Assembly (NCBI GenBank): GCA_003008705.1
Contig: PDUO01000007.1
Coordinates: forward strand, 216,123 to 280,122
Direction: 5' to 3'
Length of the DNA: 64,000 nt
From: Pezicula radicicola
Lineage: Eukaryota > Ascomycota > Leotiomycetes > Helotiales > Dermateaceae
The notes under the pieces are model-generated. The model searched no databases. It was given only the letters and a program-made list of their open reading frames with translations, and was not told where the DNA came from. Position 1 is the stretch's first letter. Each line of letters starts with the position of its first letter. Positions 45,050-56,795 of the stretch are shown piece by piece. The translations under genes and the position numbers were made by a program.

Positions 45050-47408
45050 GGCCTAATATGCGAACTCTGTTTGTATTCCACAATGCTATAGAGGGGCTGC
45101 ATTACAACACCACGCTCGGAATACTTTGGAGGATCCAGTATCTTCCATAGAGGTGTCCTCTCTCAGCCAACAATGCCTACCAGGAGAGTCTTGTGCCGTG
45201 CTTGCCTGCAAATTTTCCAAGGTATAGTCAACCTTGAATGGATTAGGTATGAATGGCATGGCTGACGCGATATTCACAGAAGGGTGGTGGCGGCGCCATG
45301 GGACTTCGGCCGCAGACCTTCAGCTTACAGTTGCACAAAATTGCTTTATATGCACGGTCATGTCGAAAAACAAGCCGAAGAGACTGGAGAGGCCAAGGGC
45401 TAAGTACAATGGGCATTGAATTTACGGTCTACCGCTTATACGGTTATAAGCATAACGGCTCTGGTCTTAGAAACTTCGATATTATTCTATACACCAGGCC
45501 TAACTGGAAGGTAAGAAGGCATATCATGGATGGTGGATCAACTTCATGATTCTCACAACGCCAGGAATGCTCCGCTATTCCTCAGAATATGCGAGATCGT
45601 CAGATGACGCCTGTACTGACGAGTTCATGATTTGCTTATTTTTTTGAATTCCCCGTTAAGTAGTGCCAGATAATGATGACTTACACGAAGCAAGTGAATT
45701 GCTCAAGTGAGTTGCCTAGATCCATGAATTAAGGAACAATTCATGAGTTCGGCTAAATCCGACCTTCGTCCAAAACGAAAGCGTCGCCTTCAATGGCACG
45801 CAAACCACAGCATTAGATCTTGTACTGACTCCTCTCTAGTATTGTGGGAAGTGTCGGTACTAATTTAGTCAAGTTCGTCCTTACAGACCACTGTTTTGGA
45901 AACAGAAATAGTGTATTCCTCTCCGAACATCGAATGATGCGGCCCTCATTGAAACCAAAATCATGGGTTTACGCATGCCGAGGAACACATCTACATTGCA
46001 ACAGGATGAAAACAAGTCCTTCATACCTCCCAACGCAGCTAATTCATATTTGCGATGAGATATCTTGGAAGCTCATTGTTACTGCAGAGAACCTCATGGT
46101 TTCTCATAACTATATCGCTGTTAGCTATTGTTGGGGAGATTCTCAAAATATAAGACTTACTCATGATACACTGGCTATATTTCAGAATAGGAATCCTCTC
46201 TCGATTCTTCCACAAACTTTCTGGACTCTCAAGATGACTGGGATCAGAGAGTCATTAACCATGCGAGATGTTTATGCCAATTCATTCTACACTATGGCAG
46301 CTACTGCCTCGGTCAACAGTGCAGGTGGATCATTTCGCATCGGAGATGCAGAAAAGCTTCTTCAGGGCTAGTAGAGGCAAACTGGTCCAATATTCCATCA
46401 GGCAATTATATTTTGGAAGACTCCTCCTATTGAGACCACCACCTCACAAGTATATCTTTGATGAAAAGGGACTGGTCACTTCAGGAAAGGCTATTATCAC
46501 CTACGGTATTGTATTTTTCGAAAGAGAAAATTGCGTGGGAATGCTTTATAGAGATAAAATGCGAAGGGTTTCCTATTAGGGAATCTTATTGTAACCTGAA
46601 GCTCTTCCATCCCGGCCTTCAATGGAAGGAAGAAGACAACAAATCCACTATATCACCAGTTGCTTTGGACTTATGGGACAAAATAATACGGGCCTATTCG
46701 ACGAGCAATTTTATCTTTCCAGAGGACAACTCGTTGCTCTCTTAGGTGTGATGCAAATGTTTGAGAGAAGTACTGGAGACGATTACCTTGCCGGTTTATA
46801 GAAATCACGCTTATGGCTGAGTCTAGGTTGAGAATCAGGTGGCAATAATAAACGGAGTTCGAGGTATTGTGTGCCATCCTGGTCTTAGTTATCTGTTGAG
46901 TGTCGTCTAGGATATTTTACCATACATTCGGGAGTGGCAATATCCTCTAGTAGAAAGTCTTGATACCTATATCTTACCTGCCGCGAATAATCACTACCGC
47001 AGGACCATCGGCGAAGTCATACAACTTCAAGCCCATCTGTTTAAGGTCTATTATGACCATGACCTTGTTAACCTCGTTTGTGGAAGCTTGATTCGCTTAA
47101 CGTACAGCAGCAGATTCGATGTTAAGAACGAAGTCAAGCAGGGCACAATATTAGACTGTTTTCCTCTATATATCACTACCGACTACTCCCTCGACAATCA
47201 AGCAATACGTCTAGCATGTCTTATTATAAATTCCGTGAATGGAAACAGCAGCAACTATACGAGGGTTGCCATGTTCTCTTTTGATGACAGAAATAGCTTA
47301 ACATCATTAGGTATTAACATTTGTAATGAGGTGAGTACGGCTTCAGTAGATGGAAGGCTCGAAGGGGAGAAGTTTATAGAGATGAATTCTATCGTTGAGC
47401 TTCAGTGA
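45050..47408 (+). pseudogene. HET-domain (heterokaryon incompatibility) pseudogene
   Basis: Fragments of one HET-type protein lie in order on the plus strand but in several frames. An N-terminal Cys-pair region (LICELC near 45055, then AADLQLTVAQNCFICTV at about 45310). A linker (CRGTHLHCNRMKTSPSYLPT, about 45985). The HET core (HNYIAVSYCWGDSQNIRLTH, then NPLSILPQTF, about 46110-46215). MRDVYANSFYTMAATASVNS follows (about 46260). Then, in another frame, RDWSLQERLLSPTVLYFSKE (about 46465) and a last open stretch to 47408. Stops or frame changes fall at about 46371, 46578, 46745 and 46798. The piece that should hold the central LWIDSLCIIQD-type motif between LPQTF and the MRDVYA segment is missing, so the core is deleted as well as frameshifted. 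HET proteins trigger cell death on non-self recognition; this copy should be inactive. Confidence 0.8.
45689..45720. repeat. dispersed minisatellite, site 4
   Basis: Two units (CAAGTGAATTGCTCAAGTGA then GTTGCC) within the HET pseudogene span. A short palindrome, CATGAATT...AATTCATG, follows at about 45724-45746. Confidence 0.55.
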
Positions 47409-47517
47409 AACAGCTCTTTCCCGAATCGATTATTACAGATGCTGTAAAATCTTATTTCTACTTGTAGTGCAATCTTCTGAGAAGCATCTACATAGTTAAT
47501 ATAAAACAAATACTTAA

Positions 47518-47570
47518 GCCAAGTGAGTTACCTGGAAAGTGGGTTAGTTATATCAAGTGAGTGACTTCAT
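47518..47570. repeat. dispersed minisatellite, site 5
   Basis: Three units including CCAAGTGAGTTACCTGG and ATCAAGTGAGTGACTTC, between the HET pseudogene and the assembly gap. Confidence 0.65.
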
Positions 47571-47802
47571 AAGGGTTAGATTTTCCGCCAAGAAAATCAC
47601 TTGTCAAGATTCACAACCAGTTTCAGCGGCCTAAGCGAGCAAAATGTCACGGCTGAGGACTCTTCCAGCTGGACTGACTCTCAGGGAAATCTTTCTTGAT
47701 TAAAATTTACATTACTCGATTAATAAGGCCGACCTCTTAGTCCTTCTACCTAAGCCGTCTTAGCCATTTCCAAGTCATGAATCATAACGTCGTCTGGTTA
47801 TC

Positions 47803-47837
47803 NNNNNNNNNNNNNNNNNNNNNNNNNNNNNNNNNNN
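47803..47837. other. assembly gap (35 N) followed by poly-C
   Basis: Thirty-five undetermined bases, followed directly by nine C (47838-47846). The gap lies just past the stop of the second GH3 gene. The C-run is likely a low-quality contig end. Confidence 0.95.
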
Positions 47838-47864
47838 CCCCCCCCCAATCTTTGAATCATCATC

Positions 47865-50800
47865 TTAGCTCAGAGTGCTGCTCAGCGGCAAGTTCCTAGA
47901 ACTAGAGCCAACATAAACTGTCTTTGGATAATCTGAAATCACCCAATTCTGGCTGATGGTGTCCCAGTTCGACAGGTCCCGCCTAGTAATACTAGCTGTG
48001 AAAACAGCAGAATCTCCTGCATCAATACTCAGTTTTTCGAAGCCTCTCAGCACAATCTTTGGATCATTTGGTCCACCCAAAGAAACGTAGAGTTGGGGAA
48101 CTTCTTCTCCATCCACGGTGCCAGTATTTGTGACAGTTGCTGTAACGGTGTAGAGTACATCATACAGCGCGGGATTTCCACCCGCTGCTCCACCAGCGGG
48201 AAGAAGAGGCTGTGGTGAGCCGTCTAGAGTTCCCGGAGGAAGGAACTCATCAGCAGTAGATCCATAGTTTGGCTCTGCCGATGACTCCTCAAGGGAAGTG
48301 CTATTGAGGTATGGGTAGATGTACTGCCAGATGTATGGGAAACTCGCGTTGGGGAACAAGTAATCGCTGATGGTTGTTGAAAAGTTTCCTAAGATAGGCG
48401 CTGCAGAAGTCTGTCCAGTCGTTGGTGTATAAGGAGCAGCGGCGCTACCGTTGACTTTCAGGTCTGAGTATGCAAAGGTTGTGTAAGACAGCCCGAAACC
48501 GAACTCGTAGATGGGAGTTATGTTTTGTGCATCGAAAGCGCGATAGTCGATGAACGAGCCTTCTAGGAAGTCGATTTGAGGGGCATCTTCACCGTTGTTG
48601 GGAGTATAGAGAAGATCTGTGCCATACGATTCTCGAGTTGGCCCCCAGGTGAAAGGTGTACGTGCAGCAGGGTTGACTTTCCCATACAGCACATCAGTGA
48701 TACTGTTACCGCTCTCTTGCCCTGGCACGCCTGCCCAAAGAATTGCCGTGACATTTTCGCTGTCATACCAGTCTGTAACAATTGTCGGGCCTGTTGAATG
48801 GATGACAACAATAGTGTTTGAACAGAGAGCAGAGACATTCTTAATCAAATCATCCCCTGAGTGCCACAACGTCAAATTGTTTCGATCACCAATGTTACCA
48901 TCAACTGCAATATATCCTTCGCCAGAATCTGCATTTACGAAAACGATGGCCGTAACATCAGCTTGAGAGACAAGTGCCTCAATCTCAGATGTGGCGTAGT
49001 TATCGAGAATACTTTGGTAAATGGTATTATCGGCAATTGCCTGGTTTTGGAGGGCACCGTCTGGAGTGATGAGATAGGGAAAGTTGGCCGATCCTGAACC
49101 CCATGCCATACCCAGTGTACCATTGTCGCAACCACGATCAGAACAACCGTTCGGGCCGTATGGATTCGATCCAGCATCTTCTCCAATGACAGCAAGAAAT
49201 TTCGGGCTGGATAAAGGCAATGTGTTGTTTAAATTCTTTAGCAAAACTGTAGATTTTGCTCCAATCTCGCGAATTAGAGAGGCATGGTCTCCACGAACAT
49301 CCACGTGCCAGTTGATTTGCTGGACATTTTCACTTGCCGCATAGTGCAAGGGTCCATACGTATCCAAAGTCCAGGAGTCGAAATTGATGGCAGGTTCGTT
49401 AAGGGTCAAACCCACTTTGAAATAAGCAGCCATAATCCGCACAGCCATGTCGTCGATGCGCCATTCTGGAAGCGTCCCATTTAGGACAGCTATTGTAAGA
49501 TTAGTTCCCCAAAAACTTTCGCCAGAATTGAAAGATGAATCGCCTGGCATCGTCATGTCAAGACCGGCAGCTGCAGAGCTGACTCCAGTGTGTTGTGCTT
49601 GCCAATCGCTCATGACAAACCCTTGGAAGCCCAACTCCGACTTCAGAAGGTCGTTAAGCAGTTTTGAGTTCTGACAAGCGTACGAGTTGTTGAGTTGATT
49701 GTATGAACACATGACAGATCCTAGGCCAGCACGGATAGCATCTGCAAAAGGCCAAAGATAGAGTTCGTGCATGGTCACGTCGTCAATGTTTGATGAGTAG
49801 GATTCGGTAATGTTGAATCCAAAGCCTACCGCCTCTGGCGCTTGACGGAAGTGTTCTTGCTCGTTTCCGATGAAATGCTTTGCGCAGGCAATAACTCCGG
49901 CGTCTTGTATTCCTTTGGTTGTCTCCGCCAGTCCAATACCGGTCAAGACTGGATCGGGAGAAAATCCCTTCATGGAAGTCAGCTTCCTGTAATACCAAAG
50001 AGCGAAGATTCGAACTCACTTCCCAATTTCTTCCCCCTTCTGGCGTTCGGCCAATAGGACCAGCCACCGGTCCTGTAGTTGATTTAGTTTATGGTGTTTC
50101 TTGTGATGGGGATCGCTTGCTCACCTAATTGAACGGTGACTCCTTTCCCCTTATGCTCAGAGCCCATCGCGTAGCCCCTTGCATAGAATAGACCGCGATC
50201 GAACGTTGCGGCTACTGATTGCCCAGAACTAAAGACAGAGTTGTAATCGGTGTCTGAAGTATCACATATTAGAATTACGGTTCCTGGGTTAAAAAGTACC
50301 TGGAGAGATAAATGAAGACAGTCCACTCTCTTATTAACCGAGCCGGGTACGGCGTAACTCAGACAGCTTTCCATAATAACAAGAGACCATGAAATCTTGC
50401 GTCTTCTCAATACAACAATGATAGATGAAGTGAATTGAGACAACTTCGCAATCATCCAGCCGCACATACTCTTGGACGAGAAAACGGAGAAATTACGAAC
50501 CTCTTACTCCCACAGGTGAATCCTGCATACACAAACTTCTCAACCCCAATCTAGGAACTGACCCAGTCTGGCCAACGCACTGTTCTCCTTCCTTTCAAAA
50601 TAGTCAGACTTGTGGCACAAATGTTCAAGGGTAGGGAGACAAACCCATCCGACTCCTGTCGTGATGTTTACTTTCTCCATCAAAGTCATCTGGCTAACGA
50701 AATCTTTAGCTTTCGCATAAGCATCCGCCCATTCGCCCTGTCCATTGGTCCAAGGCGACGGGTAGAATGGAGGAGAGCTTTGGAACGTCTGCGCGCCAGC

Positions 50801-51113
50801 CGTCGCGGCTGGGTCTATGGCGTCCGGGTAGGTAGCATCGGGGAATATCTGACCGCCAAGTTCTTTAGTCAATTGAGCCGCTAGAAGAATAACCGCGACG
50901 ATATCGCGCATGATGAAGGATATGTGGATGGATTATGAAGCTATTCATGAAGAATGTGGAGTATAATGGAGTGGAATATGGAGTATGGAGTTTGTTTGGT
51001 GTGTTTTTTGGTTTGTTTGTGGAGAAAGAGCTTACCCCAGTATCAAAAGGGGATGCAACTGCAGATTGCGTTAATAGAGCAACCGCTACCACGGGAAGGT
51101 TAGAGAAGAACAT
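47865..51113 (-). CDS. GH3 beta-glucosidase, secreted (885 aa)
   Basis: Six exons: 51113-51036, 50848-50645, 50591-50501, 50253-50125, 50072-50020, 49967-47865, exactly in phase to 885 aa. A signal peptide, [20 protein letters not shown], is encoded by exon 1. Landmarks in order: [95 protein letters not shown], and the nucleophile motif [12 protein letters not shown] (Asp near residue 306). The GH3 C-terminal domain and an FN3-like domain ([20 protein letters not shown]) complete it. It resembles the classical Aspergillus/Trichoderma-type cellobiase more closely than the first GH3 gene does. Introns after VGW and in the codon after GVR coincide with introns of the 32923-36308 gene, consistent with descent from one ancestor. 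N-glycosylation sequons are frequent. Confidence 0.95.
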
Positions 51114-51204
51114 CTTGAACAACAACAACAAGAATGTTCTTTCGGGCTGAATTCACAGGGATTGAGAAGAATTGACATTTTGGGGGAACGAGAGCTTTTA
51201 TGAA

Positions 51205-51211
51205 CTTTATA
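51205..51211 (-). promoter_or_regulatory. possible TATA box of the GH3 gene
   Basis: Minus-strand CTATAAAG-type sequence (TATAAAG) about 92 bp upstream of the ATG at 51113. Position and sequence fit a fungal core promoter; nothing else supports it. Confidence 0.4.
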
Positions 51212-53056
51212 GGTTCGTTGATCTCTTCGGGTTTTCTCAGGCAATTCCGGTCCTCGAGGTTCCCCTCAAAGCTACCCCTGCCTGCCAATACGAAGGTATC
51301 CTCCTCACCTTGGAAATAAAAGCGGCACACAGGCACATCACAAAATCAGGGTCTAATACAGAAAGCTACGATGGGATTGTATTATGCTCTTTTATACGGT
51401 ATCAGATAACCCAGTTGTGAATATAAGCTCGTCTACAGAAGACACTGTAATTACTTGGAAGATTGAGATCACCGAGGCCGCGTCGCAGCGAACTATAGAT
51501 TGTTAAGGTCGGAGGGGTGCCGCTTTCATGAGCATGGCAAACTCTCCAGATGGATCAGGGAACTAACTTAGTGACAGTTGACCTCATGAGTTCCTGGACT
51601 CTAGCAATAAGTTGCATGTTCAGGCACGAGACTGCATATAGTAATGCCACTGGCTTGACCTGCATCATGCGATGAAGCGAGGACCACAGTAAGCATATTG
51701 CTTCCAGTATTATTTATTGAGTGGGCAAAGCCTCATCCACATCCCATCCATCACCTGTTTCCCTGGAGTTTATTGACACCAAGCATCGCAGCATGGCTAA
51801 ATAAAAGGCCCGAAGAGTCCACTGTATTTGAAAATCTTGTCAGCGCACAAGACGCTCCTCAATATAATCTTCATATTTTGGTTGATGGGTGGTGAGATCA
51901 ACGTCATAACCGTTACTTTCAAAGTGGCATGGATCACCCGGCTCGGCGACTTTTGGGGTCCCCGCAAGTCTTGATTTGCTTGTGTGTAGGTACCAAGGCT
52001 GGGCTGGCTCCACTTGCATCATGATCACCTTTTTCTTTTTTTGGCCTTCGTATCCAGCAAAGTAAACATTCTGGAAGGAGGCCTAATAGATATCAGACGG
52101 CGACAGCCTAATCATCACTCGAAGCACGTCAACCATTTTTTTAAGTAGAACTCAACGTCCCTCATACAACTTGGGACCGAGTGACAGTCCTCCTCCGTAC
52201 ATGACAATTACAATCTACTGTACTGTACCAGTTTAATGACTGACTCTCACGATTTGCCGGACACAGCTGCCGGACTATACAACGAGCTCTTAACAATGGA
52301 AATTTCGGAAGGCGCATCAAAGTTTGCACAAAGCACCGCTCTTCTTCGTAAGCTGAACTTGGTAAGATATCCGTAGCCCTCATGTACTGTATAGCACAAC
52401 ATTACTGTACGGAAGTACAGGCGCGCTTAAACCTCGGGAATCGATATGCGGGGAGTTGCGGGACAAACAGCTCTCTCCCCTCTCCCCTCTCTCCAATCTC
52501 CAGTCTCCAATCTCCAAACCCACCACCCCCAAAGATGGGGGAAAGTTAGAGATGAAAAATGGAGGGAATCGGTGAATGGTCTAATTGGAGTGAGTCAGGG
52601 CACAAGTTAAAAACATATGACTTCTTTGCCCGTGGCGTTAACAAGGCACCAGGAGGAGCTTCCGATAAACTTTCGAGAGAGAAAAAAAAGATCGTCAGGT
52701 ACAAATCGAATAGTGTGTGTACCTGTTCGAGAGCCTCAATCATAACAGCAGATTTATGCGTAATGAAAGAGCCTATCAGATCTCGATTTCAAGGATGTGC
52801 TTTTGATCTTTTGATCAACAAAACAAAACTACTCAACCTCTTAAAGTTCTCAAGACGATAATAAAAATTGCTCAAGAATAGAGTTGTCGACGATGTTGTA
52901 ACCCCGCTCTATGACAGCTGCCCCGCTTTCATGTACGAATATGGCGGTATGGAGTACTTGAATCCATTACTCTATAGTGCAGGAGGAGAAGCCACAGCAT
53001 TCTAAAGGGCCGAATATAAGGAAGCAAGTGCGATATCCACCTGTTGTTAGTCGATT

Positions 53057-53096
53057 GGGGTAACCTAAGTAGATTAGAGTGAATTACTCAAGTTGT
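53057..53096. repeat. dispersed minisatellite, site 6
   Basis: Two units, GGGTAACCTAAGTAGATTAG and GTGAATTACTCAAG, of the 18-bp family. Confidence 0.5.
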
Positions 53097-53479
53097 ATAA
53101 TGAATAGACGAATCGGGGGAAATCAGCACACGAGATCGATGAGAAAAACTCTCTCCTAGATTACCTTCTCAAGCTGTCATACCAGTACTTCGTATATCGC
53201 GAATCAACCGTGGTTTTGGAATGGTTTCTAGCCGAGTTCAAGTTACTATATGTCGACGGTTACTACATGTTCCAGGATGGTGGTATTGCTAAAAGTCACA
53301 TCCTATATTCTATTACTTGAAGTATCTTGCTGACATTGATATTCTTAGCGCGTAGCCTACTATATCATCCTGAGTATTCGATAAGATGGACATCTAAAGT
53401 CTGACTTTCTACGACTGCATTAGTGCTAAGAAGTATTTATAAACGCTACCAAGTGCAAGTAAATCATAACATAAAGAGA

Positions 53480-54240
53480 TCAATTGCCAAGGAGAAGCAT
53501 TCCTGGAAGCCTGTGGATTCTGACATTGCCGCTGTCACGACACGCACTGGTACTAGTGCTCCTGCCTCGTATATATTCAGCCTTAGCTCTTCCTCTCTTC
53601 TTCCATTCGAGCTTCTTACCACCCACAATAGGACCATCCTCCTACAGCCGCAATCGTGAAGGCAAACCTGGAGCGAAATCACGTAAAGACGAATGGTCGA
53701 GGCCGGAATTGGACCTACCCTGAACGGTATTGGACATTGAACAAACCTCCCGAAGAGCAAGAGGCTATAATTTAGAAGTTTAAGATAACATGACAGAATA
53801 AGCTTTAAGAGGAAAAGGATGCAAATTGCATTATGCTCTACTACAAGATCAACCTGATGCTGTTGTTGCCAAGTTCAAGGAAACCTGGTACTCAAAGCCT
53901 GACGAGGAATTTAACGCTTTCGTTCAGTGCCTGAGGGACACTTACTACAAGAAGCCTAAAGAGGTGCGCGACGGTTACGCAAAGGAAATTTCGATTAAGA
54001 ATCAAGAGCTTTGGAACAACAAATCCCTCGAGTCCAAAGCAACAGCAATAAAATACCTATACAATGTCAATGCTTGAAATCTGAACAGACCTGCAGAAGA
54101 ACAAGAACGTTCCAAGAAGAAACGTAGGGCCACGATTGATGCGAAGCCTCCAGAAGCCAAGGCCTGGATTGCCTAAATTGACCGCAAACGAGAGAGGCAT
54201 GAGGAGCTGGGAAAAGGTCATAAGATGTTGATCCAAACAT
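53480..54240 (+). pseudogene. decayed Lys/Glu-rich coding remnant, unrecognised
   Basis: Plus-strand frames that seem to follow each other with frame shifts: KEKHSWKPVDSDIAAVTTRT, then KPPEEQEA followed by a stop, then ALLQDQPDAVVAKFKETWYS...KKPKEVRDGYAKEISIKNQE (to 54077), then NRPAEEQERSKKKRRATIDA and a further stop. The P-x-E-E-Q-E motif appears twice, suggesting an internal repeat. Most pieces lack a start codon and are broken by stops. I recognise no family; it could be the remnant of a lineage-specific gene. Confidence 0.3.
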
Positions 54241-54654
54241 CCAACTGCCGTATCAATGGGTCATTTACAATACATTAAAATTCTCAGCTGTAAAGAAGCT
54301 GGTACAGTACACGGATGCGTGCTGGGAGGAGCGAAATCAAAGGATTGGCTAACGACCTTCTGCACGTGGTGACATGGACCAATCTCACGAAGGCCAAGTG
54401 GTATGGGGATTCCCAACTAAGAGAAATACGGAAAGTGGATTTGGTTGGATGCTGGCGGGAAGGCTGGTAACAAAATCAATGGGAATAAAGAGAAAGAGGC
54501 TGAACGACAATTTGCACAAAAGTATGAGGGTAGCGTTGAGTGAAAAAACAAGCCAGGACAAGGAGTTGGAAAAATAAAAAGTCGATATTGATTTACTGTA
54601 GATGTCGAAATGCCATACAAAATGAGTTATCAACAGTAGCTTGAAATACGTTGA

Positions 54655-54703
54655 AGTGGGTTATAAAGTGAGTTACTCAAATCAAATTAGCTACTCAAGT
54701 CTA
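54655..54703. repeat. dispersed minisatellite, site 7
   Basis: Three units: TAAAGTGAGTTACTCAAATC, then AAATTAGCTACTCAAGTC. Clear family match. Confidence 0.7.
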
Positions 54704-54827
54704 GATTAAGAAGTCTGCATAACAGGAAGAATTTTGCCATCAAAACCGAGATATATATAGAATAACAAATGACAATACTAAGATCCACGACCGAAAAGGC
54801 TCTTTACCACAAAATTTACACAAATAT

Positions 54828-55412
54828 CTATCCAACGATTTCTATCTCGTCCTCCACCTTATCTGTATCAGCCCTTTGAGACACCACATCACTCCGAGTC
54901 AATATTCGATAATTAGTCTCATCGATCTTAGCCAAATTAGAAACCTCTAATCTCTTCGCACTCATCCCATAGTACCCCTGAAAAGCCATGAACATCGGAT
55001 GCCATTTATTAGTATTAATACGATTCTGATGAGACTCCAACCTAAGACTATCCTCAACATGAACCCTCAAGATCTTTAACTCCATATTCAACACAGCACC
55101 CTTTCGATCCGGTAGATCCCCCATCATCTCATGAAATTCCATCAACTCCGCTTCCATTGGTACAGGACACTCCAGAATCTTCGGAGGTTCCACGATATCA
55201 GAACTCTGTGTTGTGAATTTTGCGTTTTCGAATTTATCTTTAACATGTGTATATCCAGTGCTGATTTTTCAATCGGGAACAGGGTTGGAACTAGTTGTTC
55301 TTGCGAGGAGGTTGATGTTGGCTGTCATGTTTTGTGAAGGGAGGTTCAGAACGCATTTTTTGGTATGGAGGACATTTTGGGTCATTTGGGAAATTGCTGC
55401 TAGGCCTATCAT
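54828..55412 (-). pseudogene. hypothetical gene interrupted by one in-frame TGA
   Basis: From an ATG at 55412 the frame reads MIGLAAISQMTQNVLHTKKC and, after MTANINLLARTTSSNPVPD, meets TGA (55271-55269). It then stays open for a further 146 codons: KISTGYTHVKDKFENAKFTT, LECPVPMEAELMEFHEMMGD, WHPMFMAFQGYYGMSAKRLE, to the stop at 54828. The 147 codons after the break look coding (even composition, amphipathic helices). I see no intron that would remove the TGA. It may be a recent nonsense allele or a sequencing error. A first exon further upstream (about 55540, MHHTILLAILYGV, signal-like) is possible. No family is recognised. Confidence 0.45.
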
Positions 55413-56795
55413 GCACCGATGTGCGAGTCACCATACTGATGACATTAGGGCGATGTTGTAGCTGTCGTCTTTGTTCTCGGTTGTTATGAGTACTACTGGT
55501 GTACCCCATAGAGAATTGCTAGTAATATTGTGTGATGCATGGTGAGGATGATGTGGAGGATTTCTGATTTTAGATGCTTGAGTGACTATGTAGTAAATTG
55601 ATTTTGTGGCGTTTCTTGTGTCTGCTCCTGCTGAATTTAAGTATGAGATTGGGATTTATATACCTCTTGCGACTGTGATAGAATTGATCAATCAGATGTG
55701 GATTCAAAGATACGGAAGCTAAGGTTGGCACACCCTTCAACCGTTAGAAATTACTATTGACTCTTAACTATCTCTTTCTCCGTGCTCCGAGGAAACTTTT
55801 GATAGCTTTTATAGGCTATCTCAGGATCCGATTGTGTTACCGCATAGCAATTGTTGTTGATGTAGCCAATCACACTGTCTTCTCAACCTGGGTTATTGAA
55901 CATAGTTAACTCATTATTATCTTGTCGGTAGAGAATCGTTGAAAATTGAATAGCCCCGTGGAATTTTGAGATGGCTGGAAGTAGATCCTATTGGTCACAT
56001 CAACCACAGTAGATTCGGGGTACAAGTCCTCTCATCAACACGAGCATCTTCGTAAGTACTGAAAAGACAGGACATCCAATGTTTGGAGGAATAACTGTTA
56101 TTACTAACCCTCGTTGTGTCAAGTTTGTTGTTGATTTAAGGAGATAGGTATCAAAGTATACTTACTTTGTACCAAGAAGACAATTCTGTGCTACTTCGTA
56201 GGAAAGCAGCTAACCAAGTAGAATTAATTAGATTCGATCAGAAGAGTTACAGAATAATGTTATATAACAATGACAAAAAAATGAATTCTGTGTCGAAGTA
56301 CTCATCTTTTTATCTTTTTATCTGCTACTCATGAGCTTCGGGTCTGTTGGAGGTTGTTCAGGCTCTCCCAGTTGAAGAAAGCCCCTGAAAAGCTCGGACC
56401 AACTCTTAAAACAAGCGACCTAATGAACGCAGGCTCTGTACGGTCTTCGTAAATGATTTGCATCATTATTAAGGTAGCCAGCTTCGGGCTGTGCAAGGTA
56501 GGTACCGACCAGTAGTACGCTAAACAGCTCTCGGCTTTGACGAGATCCGGGTGAGGCCATACGAAGGAATTGCTGCAACGATACAACCTCAACTTCTTCT
56601 TCCCCACCACGAACACGAATTACACGCGCCGAGCACGCGGCGGAGGAAACAATACGGACACGAAAACGGTTGCAAGATATCCGCGGAAGGTCATGTTTAG
56701 TAGAAGTCACGACACTTGAAACATATAAGGCTCACACAGACTCCCCGAGGAAGACGAGAACATCAAGCTTGAAAAGTGTCAAATCTTTACTTACA
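55413..56795. other. intergenic region
   Basis: Non-coding as far as I can see. It may hold a first exon of the interrupted hypothetical gene near 55540. The segment 56600-56795 is the presumed ERG24 promoter and leader. Confidence 0.5.

Larger units (their letters stand above)
47409..47864. other. short intergenic region with assembly gap
   Basis: 3' flank of the HET pseudogene on one side and of the second GH3 gene on the other. It holds a minisatellite copy (47518-47570) and the N gap with an abutting run of nine C. Confidence 0.7.
51114..54827. other. sparse region with decayed ORFs and minisatellites
   Basis: Apart from the GH3 promoter at the left end I see no intact gene. Several TACTGTAC-type motifs occur at 52213-52225, 52384 and 52405. 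Minisatellite copies lie at 53057-53096 and 54655-54703. A stretch of broken frames rich in Lys/Glu lies at 53480-54240. Confidence 0.5.
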
